DNA of 7,392 nucleotides from a bacterium ADurb.Bin374 (GTDB taxonomy: Bacteria > Riflebacteria > Ozemobacteria > Ozemobacterales > Ozemobacteraceae): contig MWAR01000323.1 in the NCBI GenBank assembly GCA_002068715.1, forward strand, positions 1 to 7,392, in the 5' to 3' direction. Within the stretch, counting starts at the first letter, position 1. Every line of letters starts with the position of its first letter. Shown piece after piece: positions 1 to 5,132 of this stretch. The notes beneath the pieces are model-generated. The model did not search any database and was not told the origin of the DNA. It saw nothing but the letters and a program-made list of their open reading frames with translations. A program made the translations under genes and the position numbers.

Positions 1-974
1 GCGCAGAAGATCGGCAGTGTAAGGGCATTCCAGCCGGCCGACTTGAGGTAATGGTGGTCGGCGACGATCGCGCCAAGATACTCGGGGAAGTTCCAGAGAT
101 TGCACAGGTGGCTTCCGATCGACTGGTGCTCGGTACCGAACACCAGGAGCTCGGCGATGAAGCTCGGCTTGCTTTCCTCGATGATCTTCTGCCGGACGTC
201 CTGGTAACGTTCGGGAAAGGCGAACATCAGCGCCTGCCGGCCAATGTCGTGAAGCAGCCCGCCCAGGCGCACTTTTGCGCATTCGTCACTCGACGCGCCG
301 CCGGCTTTCGCGATGAACTCGGCAAGGGTGGCGCATTTCCGGCCATGGTCCATGAGTTCCTTCTGGGCCGAGAACAGGCCTCCGACGCTCTTGTAGAAAT
401 TGAAAATGAACAACTGCCTGAGATTCGACATGCCCAGGATCGCCATCGCCTGGTGCAGGGTTTCGGATTTCGACCTTCGGGCGAATGTTGCGGAGTTGGC
501 CCATCGAATGATCTGGCTGCAGAGCCCGGGATTGTCCTTGATCTTGCTTTCGAGCGACCCGAGAGAAGCTTCCGGCGAGCTGGTTTCGGCGATCAGCTTG
601 TAAGCTTCCGTGTTGAGGACGGGAACATCGCAAAGTTTTCTCCGGAGCAGTTCGAGGGTCTCATCGCCCGCATACGAGAGCGCGGCGCTTTTCACGGAGG
701 GAAACACCGCCAGCCCGGTACGTCTGCACAGGTCGATGACATCCTGCTGAGTCGCGATGACCTTGATGTTCGACCTGTCTTTCAGGACACCGAGGTGCTT
801 GATCAGCTTTTGGGATACATTCGACAGGCTGAGCAGGTTTACCAACATCTGGGGAAGTTTTTTTGAAAACTGGGAAAGGCTTTGCTCAGGATCGGTATTC
901 GGAATCGACGCATCATTCTCTATGATGACATGATTGAGCCCGCCATCCAGTGTTTCAACACGAACCTGCGGCAT
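1..974 (-). CDS. STAS-like/HDOD-domain signalling protein, 3' end outside window
   Basis: The reverse strand reads open from an ATG at 974 to the window edge, giving 324 residues with no stop. Residues about 115-310 match an HDOD domain (HD-related output domain): a DVPVLNTEAYKLIAE start, DNPGLCSQIIRWANSA at 147-162, LLHDIG at 240-245, EH at 282-283 and HH at 307-308. HDOD proteins act in bacterial signalling, often as outputs of regulatory domains; the exact role here is unknown. Residues about 1-100 resemble a STAS (anti-sigma-factor antagonist-like) fold, most clearly at IKVIATQQDVIDLCRRTGLA (70-89) followed by FPSVKSAAL. The start is supported by GAGGG at 981-985, six bases upstream. The protein is cytoplasmic as far as seen, with no signal peptide or membrane segment. 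It lies 195 bases downstream of dnaA on the same strand and probably has its own promoter. HDOD assignment is confident; the STAS part is inference. Confidence 0.88.
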   Translation of the reverse strand, partial: MPQVRVETLDGGLNHVIIENDASIPNTDPEQSLSQFSKKLPQMLVNLLSLSNVSQKLIKHLGVLKDRSNIKVIATQQDVIDLCRRTGLAVFPSVKSAALSYAGDETLELLRRKLCDVPVLNTEAYKLIAETSSPEASLGSLESKIKDNPGLCSQIIRWANSATFARRSKSETLHQAMAILGMSNLRQLFIFNFYKSVGGLFSAQKELMDHGRKCATLAEFIAKAGGASSDECAKVRLGGLLHDIGRQALMFAFPERYQDVRQKIIEESKPSFIAELLVFGTEHQSIGSHLCNLWNFPEYLGAIVADHHYLKSAGWNALTLPIFC

Positions 975-1169
975 GGATATCCCTCATCAGACCTGTCGTT
1001 CTCTTCGTCAGGGAAACATAGCACACCCCGGCGCGGGTTGTCCAAAATATCCAAGACCAGGGAAACCCTTTACAACCGGCATTCCGGGCGAAGCATGATC
1101 TGCCCCAACGCCCGAAAAGGTAACCTGCGACACGAAGGGACGCTTCGCGAAACGCCAGGGGATCGCCCG
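975..1169. other. Intergenic gap between dnaA and the HDOD gene
   Basis: This 195-base stretch has no credible gene. It holds the candidate HDOD promoter and ribosome binding site. I looked for a rho-independent terminator after the dnaA stop and found only short GC-rich self-complementary stretches without a T-run, so some read-through from dnaA into the HDOD gene is possible. Confidence 0.6.
1015..1044 (-). promoter_or_regulatory. Candidate promoter of the HDOD gene
   Basis: On the reverse strand TGGACA (1039-1044) is followed by an 18-base spacer and TATGTT (1015-1020). The -10 is preceded by TGC, giving an extended -10 of the TGn type. Transcription would start near 1008, leaving a leader of about 34 bases before the ATG at 974. 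It lies in the gap after dnaA, so the HDOD gene may be expressed independently of dnaA. This rests on pattern matching only. Confidence 0.4.
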
Positions 1170-2573
1170 TTATCGGTTCTGCGGGTCGACCCAGCGCAGC
1201 AGGCGCTCGAACTCAGCGGCAAAGGCAGGGTCGTTCGTGACGCGTTCCCTGATTTTTTCGCAGGAGTGCATGACCGTCGTGTGATCTCGCCCGCCGAAGT
1301 TCGCGCCGATCTGGTTCAGCGAGGAATCCGTCAGCATCTGGGAAATGCGCATCGCGACTTGGCGGGGCAGAACGAGGTTCGCGGAACGTCGCTTGCTTGT
1401 CATCTCGACTTCGGGGATATCGTAATACTCGGAGACACGCTTCATGATCCAGGAGATGGTGACTTTTCCCGGTGTCTGCTCGCGGAAGAATTCCTTCAGA
1501 ACCTGGTCCACCAGGTCTTTGTCGATCGCTTTCTGAACGACGCTCGCATATGCCACGACACGGGTGAAAGCACCCTCAAGTGCTCTGATGTCCGTTACGA
1601 CGCCTTCGGCCAGATACATGAGAATATCATCGGAAATTTTAATGACGGACCGAGCGGCGGCTTTTTTCAGAATGGCGACGCGCATTTCCAGGTCGGGGTT
1701 CTGGATGTCGCAGACGACGCCCATCTCGAATCTGGAGACGAGGCGTTCTTCGAGACGCTGGATTTTTTTCGGCGGCGTATCGGACGTCAGGATGATCTGT
1801 TTCTTGTTCTGGAAGAGTTCGTTGAATGTGTGGAAAAACTCCTCGATGACGGCGTCTTTCCCGACAAAAAACTGCACATCATCGATCAGGAGCAGATCCC
1901 GGCGGCGATACTTCGCCCGGAACTCGTTCATTTTCTTGTCTTTCACGGCATCGATGAATTCGTTCGTGAAAGTTTCGGAAGAAAGGTAAGCAACCCTCAG
2001 CTTCGGGTTCGTTTTCAGGACTTCCTGGCCGATGGCCTGCATCAGATGCGTTTTTCCAAGACCGACACCGCCGTAGATGAATACCGGGTTATAAGCGGTT
2101 CCGAGTGGTTTGCTCGCGACGGCCTGGCAAACCGCGTGCGCGAACTGATTGCTTTTGCCCACGATGAACGTGTCGAATGTGTATTTGCCGTTGAACTGGA
2201 GCATCGACTGGGCATGCGGCTTTTCCGCCGGAGCTTTCTCGGGGAGGGCGATCGTGACGGAAGGTCCGCCGATCGCGGGAAGGCAGGGTTGGATGGGAGC
2301 TGGGGCCTTCGCCGCTTTCGCGGCTGTTCTCGATCGTGTGACGAAAATGCACGACAGGGGAGGATTCGCTCCCTGGAGGATTTTCTGGATCATGCCGTGG
2401 TAGCGCCGTTCGACCCAATCTCGGCAAACTTCGTTCAGTGCTTCGAGAACAAGAGTCTCTCCCTCGATGCCGACCGGGTTGATCGAGTTGAGGAAGATGT
2501 TGAGGTTTGCTTCGTTGACCTGGGTTCGGATTTCACCGGTAATGCGCGACCACAACTGACTTACTGCTTCCAT
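1170..2573 (-). CDS. dnaA: Chromosomal replication initiator protein DnaA
   Basis: DnaA is an AAA+ ATPase that binds DnaA boxes, opens the origin and helps load the helicase. The 467-residue product has all four family domains. Domain I (about 1-80) begins MEAVSQLWSRI, followed by an Ala/Pro-rich linker (about 81-125). The AAA+ domain has Walker A GGVGLGKT (168-175), Walker B LLLIDD (227-232), sensor I LTSD (262-265), the box VII arginine-finger segment RLVSRF (277-282) and a sensor II arginine near 330. Domain IV carries the DNA-binding signature GRDHTTVMHSCEK (428-440). Length is normal. I chose the ATG at 2573 because AAGAGG (2581-2586) lies seven bases upstream and MEAVSQLW fits the family's N-terminus. 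An in-frame TTG at 2603 would add ten residues without family support. The stop is TAA at 1170-1172. DnaA boxes upstream suggest autoregulation and a nearby origin. Confidence 0.98.
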   Translation of the reverse strand: MEAVSQLWSRITGEIRTQVNEANLNIFLNSINPVGIEGETLVLEALNEVCRDWVERRYHGMIQKILQGANPPLSCIFVTRSRTAAKAAKAPAPIQPCLPAIGGPSVTIALPEKAPAEKPHAQSMLQFNGKYTFDTFIVGKSNQFAHAVCQAVASKPLGTAYNPVFIYGGVGLGKTHLMQAIGQEVLKTNPKLRVAYLSSETFTNEFIDAVKDKKMNEFRAKYRRRDLLLIDDVQFFVGKDAVIEEFFHTFNELFQNKKQIILTSDTPPKKIQRLEERLVSRFEMGVVCDIQNPDLEMRVAILKKAAARSVIKISDDILMYLAEGVVTDIRALEGAFTRVVAYASVVQKAIDKDLVDQVLKEFFREQTPGKVTISWIMKRVSEYYDIPEVEMTSKRRSANLVLPRQVAMRISQMLTDSSLNQIGANFGGRDHTTVMHSCEKIRERVTNDPAFAAEFERLLRWVDPQNR

Positions 2574-2666
2574 GCGACATCCTCTTGCTGTGTACACACC
2601 CAAATCTCACAAATGTACGAATTCATGCGGTCTGCAGAGGTTTTCGGGTGGGTGAAAGTGGTCGCT

Positions 2667-2695
2667 AGGATAGCAGAAGTCGAGGGTCGCCGCAA
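2667..2695 (-). promoter_or_regulatory. Candidate dnaA-proximal promoter
   Basis: On the reverse strand TTGCGG (2690-2695), a 17-base spacer and TATCCT (2667-2672) form a moderate sigma-70-type match. Transcription would start near 2660, leaving a leader of about 87 bases before the dnaA ATG. It lies between the DnaA boxes and dnaA, so bound DnaA could influence it. Confidence 0.35.
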
Positions 2696-2732
2696 GCCCC
2701 TAAAACCAACAAACATCTGATAAGAAGCCGGT

Positions 2733-2890
2733 TTTTCCACGTGAATATCCTGTGGATAACCCCGGGATAACCTGAAACCCTCGACGATCTGTGGATCATG
2801 TGGAATATCCGACCAGGCCATCCACAGGGTTTTCCAGAGGTGAAACGCTGACGTGAACCGACATCCACAAGGTTTTCCCCAACTTCCACA
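2733..2890. promoter_or_regulatory. DnaA-box cluster
   Basis: One perfect box, TTATCCACA, lies on the minus strand at 2751-2759. Weaker copies follow: TGATCCACA (minus, 2790-2798, 8 of 9), TATTCCACA (minus, 2799-2807, 7 of 9), CCATCCACA (plus, 2818-2826, 7 of 9), ACATCCACA (plus, 2861-2869, 7 of 9) and ACTTCCACA (plus, 2882-2890, 6 of 9). TTTTCCACG (plus, 2733-2741, 7 of 9) precedes the perfect box. The three right-hand copies share one orientation, facing the triplet run and AT-rich segment; three of the four left-hand copies are inverted. The cluster could serve origin recognition, dnaA autoregulation or both. Confidence 0.8.
2819..2878 (+). repeat. Direct repeat around two DnaA-box-like sites
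   Basis: CATCCACAGGGTTTTCC at 2819-2835 recurs as CATCCACAAGGTTTTCC at 2862-2878, 16 of 17 bases identical with a period of 43 bases. The repeat extends well past the nine-base DnaA box, so the GGTTTTCC tail appears to be a conserved part of the unit. Confidence 0.8.
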
Positions 2891-2893
2891 AGC

Positions 2894-2908
2894 CTACTAA
2901 TACGACTA
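2894..2908 (+). promoter_or_regulatory. DnaA-trio-like triplet run
   Basis: Three bases after the box-like ACTTCCACA (2882-2890) the triplets CTA CTA ATA CGA CTA occur. The complementary strand, read 3' to 5', gives GAT GAT TAT GCT GAT. The published DnaA-trio repeat is 3'-(G/A)AT-5', so three of five triplets match exactly. Placement between a DnaA box and an AT-rich stretch is as expected for the element on which DnaA forms a filament on single-stranded DNA. Confidence 0.5.
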
Positions 2909-2910
2909 CG

Positions 2911-2960
2911 GACTTTTATAAACAATAACCGTACATCGTCAATCATCCGCAAATCGGGAA
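2911..2960. other. AT-rich segment, candidate DNA unwinding element
   Basis: This stretch, including ACTTTTATAAACAATAA at 2912-2928, is clearly AT-richer than its surroundings and directly follows the triplet run. In an origin this is where the strands would first open. It also overlaps the distal leftward promoter, whose AT-rich -10 may explain part of the composition. Confidence 0.45.
2915..2942 (-). promoter_or_regulatory. Candidate distal dnaA promoter inside the origin region
   Basis: On the reverse strand TTGACG (2937-2942), a 16-base spacer and TATAAA (2915-2920) form the best consensus promoter in the region, five of six at each box. Transcription would start near 2908 and cross all DnaA boxes before reaching dnaA, with a leader of about 335 bases. 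It could serve dnaA autoregulation or transcriptional activation of the origin. Confidence 0.5.
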
Positions 2961-3109
2961 GGCTGTACATCGTCTGAACCCGCCCCGTTGTACGCTTTCG
3001 TCGAAAACAAAGCAAGTCTCTGGCAGCCAAACTTAGTGAATGTACACTTCTCGGGAGCGCAGGTTCTTTTCGACAAGCTTCAGCACGAACGAGAATGTCC
3101 TACATCCCC

Positions 3110-3135
3110 GACCTTCTCCATTGCGGAGAAAGGTC
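3110..3135. repeat. Interrupted inverted repeat overlapping the accB -35 box
   Basis: GACCTTCTCC (3110-3119) and GGAGAAAGGTC (3125-3135) pair over ten positions with one extra A on the right arm (3129) and a five-base centre. The -35 hexamer TTGCGG (3121-3126) lies in the centre and the start of the right arm. This placement fits an operator for a dimeric repressor of the accB operon. It does not look like a terminator because no plus-strand gene precedes it and no T-run follows. Confidence 0.5.
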
Positions 3136-3149
3136 TCGTTTGTTATACT
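3121..3149 (+). promoter_or_regulatory. accB operon promoter
   Basis: TTGCGG (3121-3126), a 17-base spacer and TATACT (3144-3149) are well placed. The -10 is preceded by TGT, making it an extended -10, which may compensate for the weak -35. Transcription would start near 3156, leaving a leader of about 24 bases with AGGAGGG (3163-3169) ten bases before the accB ATG. Confidence 0.6.
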
Positions 3150-3179
3150 GCGGCGATTTCACAGGAGGGCTCACGAGTC

Positions 3180-3743
3180 ATGGCGAAAACGAACAAACTC
3201 CAGACCAAGAAAGAATCTCCGACGAAGACTTCCGAAACGGGCCTGTTCGATGATGTTGCCGACATCATCCGGCTCATGGGCGAAACAGGCCTTGCCGAGC
3301 TCGATCTCGAAGCCTCCGGTGTGAAAATATCCCTCCGTCGGCAATCGGCCTGCACCAGGATCGATCAAATCCCGACTGGAAACGGCTTCCAGGCCGTGAC
3401 TCCCATGTTTCCGATGCCTCAACCCACGCTATCGAATCCCGCACCGGCTTCCACTCCGGTTGCAAAACCCATCCCGTCGACACCACCGGTGGAAGCCGAG
3501 TGGCACAAGGTCGTATCGCCGATGGCCGGAACGTTTTACCGAGCTCCGGCGCCGACGGCACCCCAGTTCGTGAAAGTTGGCGATCTCGTGAAAGTCGGCC
3601 AGCCCGTCTGCATCGTCGAAGCAATGAAATTGATGAATGAGATCAAGGCGGACAAGTCCGGCAAGGTCGTGAATATTCTGATCGAGAACGGCAAGCCCGT
3701 CGAAAAGGGCACGCCTCTCTTCAACATCGACACGGGGGCCTGA
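3180..3743 (+). CDS. accB: Biotin carboxyl carrier protein of acetyl-CoA carboxylase
   Basis: AccB carries the biotin that is carboxylated by AccC and then donates CO2 to acetyl-CoA for malonyl-CoA and fatty-acid synthesis. The 187-residue product has the family layout. An N-terminal region (about 20-55) includes VADIIRLMGETGLAELDLE. A Pro/Ala-rich linker (about 72-105) follows. The C-terminal biotinyl domain (about 108-185) starts at VVSPMAGTFYRAPAP and has the biotinylation motif EAMKLMNEI with Lys150 as acceptor. The ATG at 3180 has AGGAGGG ten bases upstream; an upstream in-frame TTG at 2988 would add 64 residues unlike any BCCP and would cross the promoter. The usual partner accC does not follow; lpd starts two bases after the stop. 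EAMKL indicates biotin rather than lipoate attachment. Confidence 0.95.
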   Translation: MAKTNKLQTKKESPTKTSETGLFDDVADIIRLMGETGLAELDLEASGVKISLRRQSACTRIDQIPTGNGFQAVTPMFPMPQPTLSNPAPASTPVAKPIPSTPPVEAEWHKVVSPMAGTFYRAPAPTAPQFVKVGDLVKVGQPVCIVEAMKLMNEIKADKSGKVVNILIENGKPVEKGTPLFNIDTGA

Positions 3744-3745
3744 AC

Positions 3746-5116
3746 ATGAACCATTTCGACATCATCATCATCGGTGCCGGCCCGGCCGGATACCCGCTCG
3801 CCGGGACCATGGCCCGCTCTGGTTCGAAAGTTGCCGTTATAGAACGTGATGCGGTCGGCGGGACATGCCTGAACTGGGGTTGTATCCCGACCAAGGCGCT
3901 TCTCGCATCATCAAAATTATACCATCAGCTATCTCATGCCCGGCAATGGGGATTGAAAGCCGAGAGCGTCGGCTTCGATTGGGTCGAGATCATGAGTCGC
4001 AAGGAAAACGTGATGAAAACGCTACGCCAGGGCATCGACAAGATGCTCCAGGCCGCCGGAGTCACGATCTTCAAAGGAAATGCGAGGCTGCTGCCCGGCC
4101 GACGCGTCCGTGTGGAATCGGTGGAAAACCCCATTGAAATCTCGGCCGACAAAATCTGTCTTGCGACCGGTTCGGTGCCTGCCGTCCCGGCGGGAATGCC
4201 AACGGACCGCAGCCTGTTCTGGACGAGTGACGAGGCGCTTTCGGCGAACTCCGTTCCGGAATCTCTCCTGATCGTTGGCGGCGGGGTAATCGGGCTCGAG
4301 TTCGGCCAGGTGTTTTCCACGTTCGGCTCGAAAGTCACGATCGTCGAGATGATGCCGCAGATCCTTCCCGGCCTCGACTCGGCAACGGCCAAGCGTCTCC
4401 TGCCGGTCTTCAAGAAAGCCGGCATCGAGATATTCACCGGTCAGAAAGTCGAAAACCTCGAAAGCGAGAACGGCATGGTGTCGGCCACGATTGCGGGCCA
4501 GAAGCGCACGTTCGCGAAAGCCATTTTCGCGATGGGCCGAAAGCCGAATCTTTCCGTCCTCGAGGGTGGAGAAGTTTCGCTTCGCATGGAAGGCCGGTTT
4601 ATCGCTGTCAACGACACGTTCGAGACCAGCGAACCAGGGGTTTTTGCGGTTGGAGACACCATTCCAGGGCCGATGCTGGCTCACAAGGCAACCTACGATG
4701 CCCTCCTCCTCGCCGACGTCTGGCGCGGCCGGACCATCAGACGCGAGTATGGCGCGGTTCCTGCCTGTGTATATACGCATCCCGAGATCGCCTGGGTCGG
4801 CATGTCCGAAGACGAAGCCCGCGCGAAGGGCATGACGCCGATCGTCGGCAGAAGTCTCTTCTCGGCGAATGGAAAAGCCGTGGCGGCCGGCGACGCCGAT
4901 GGACAGGTCAAAACATTGACGGACGAACATGGACATCTTCTCGGCGCCGTGATCTGGGGTCCCGAGGCCAGCAATCTGATCATCGAACCGACGATACTGA
5001 ACGCCCTCAACATCGCGGCCCGGGATGCTCGGAACGTCATCCATCCGCATCCGACGTTGTCGGAGGCGTTTGCCGAGGCCATGGCGGCCGCTTCCGGCGA
5101 GGCCGTTCACGGCTGA
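3746..5116 (+). CDS. lpd: Dihydrolipoamide dehydrogenase (E3)
   Basis: This FAD enzyme reoxidises dihydrolipoamide with NAD+ in 2-oxoacid dehydrogenase complexes and the glycine cleavage system. The 456-residue length is normal. The N-terminal FAD motif is GAGPAGY (10-16). The redox disulfide motif GGTCLNWGCIPTK has Cys41 and Cys46. The NAD-binding motif is VGGGVIGLEFG (177-187), with Glu201 ending the second strand, as in NAD-preferring members. The second FAD segment is GVFAVGD, and the C-terminal catalytic pair lies in HPTLSE (His435, Glu440). There is no fused lipoyl domain. It starts two bases after accB, with a G-run ahead of the ATG that can serve as ribosome binding site. No E1 or E2 gene is in the window, so which complex it serves is unknown. 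Mercuric or glutathione reductase is unlikely given the motif set. Confidence 0.94.
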   Translation: MNHFDIIIIGAGPAGYPLAGTMARSGSKVAVIERDAVGGTCLNWGCIPTKALLASSKLYHQLSHARQWGLKAESVGFDWVEIMSRKENVMKTLRQGIDKMLQAAGVTIFKGNARLLPGRRVRVESVENPIEISADKICLATGSVPAVPAGMPTDRSLFWTSDEALSANSVPESLLIVGGGVIGLEFGQVFSTFGSKVTIVEMMPQILPGLDSATAKRLLPVFKKAGIEIFTGQKVENLESENGMVSATIAGQKRTFAKAIFAMGRKPNLSVLEGGEVSLRMEGRFIAVNDTFETSEPGVFAVGDTIPGPMLAHKATYDALLLADVWRGRTIRREYGAVPACVYTHPEIAWVGMSEDEARAKGMTPIVGRSLFSANGKAVAAGDADGQVKTLTDEHGHLLGAVIWGPEASNLIIEPTILNALNIAARDARNVIHPHPTLSEAFAEAMAAASGEAVHG

Positions 5117-5132
5117 GGGAAAACGAAACCGC

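Larger units (their letters stand above)
2574..3179. other. oriC: dnaA-accB divergent intergenic region, candidate oriC
   Basis: This 606-base stretch has no convincing gene. It separates divergently transcribed dnaA and accB. It holds a DnaA-box cluster (2733-2890), a triplet run like a DnaA-trio (2894-2908), an AT-rich segment (about 2911-2960), two candidate leftward promoters and one rightward promoter. Origins next to dnaA are common in bacteria, and the order boxes, trios, AT-rich DNA matches the basal unwinding arrangement described for Bacillus subtilis. That this is the functional origin is inferred from sequence only. Confidence 0.7.

Noticed and set aside
51..866. Long plus-strand open frame (271 codons)
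   Set aside because: It is antisense to the HDOD gene, which has clear family motifs on the minus strand; the plus-strand product matches nothing I recognise.
1100..1169. Terminator after dnaA
   Set aside because: Only short self-complementary GC-rich stretches such as around TTCGCGAA are present, with too little loop and no T-run.
2574..2603. Upstream TTG start for dnaA
   Set aside because: It adds ten residues without family support, and the ATG at 2573 has a good AAGAGG site seven bases upstream.
882..2720. Very long plus-strand open frame (612 codons)
   Set aside because: It is antisense to dnaA, whose domains and motifs are unmistakable, and it runs into the DnaA-box region. Codon bias of the real gene explains the open frame.
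3110..3140. Hairpin as a rho-independent terminator
   Set aside because: No plus-strand gene lies upstream, the following bases are not a T-run, and a good -35 box is embedded in it.
2988..3179. N-terminal extension of accB from a TTG
   Set aside because: It would cross the promoter and inverted repeat and add 64 residues unlike BCCP; the ATG at 3180 has a strong ribosome binding site.
3180..3743. Lipoyl carrier protein instead of BCCP, given the adjacent lpd
   Set aside because: The attachment motif is EAMKLM, typical of biotin, not the lipoyl ETDKA type, and the N-terminal region matches AccB.
5025..5132. Longer start for the homoserine-dehydrogenase-like gene
   Set aside because: It would overlap the end of lpd by about 90 bases, and the added sequence is an Arg/Pro-rich shadow of the lpd frame, not a missing Rossmann motif.
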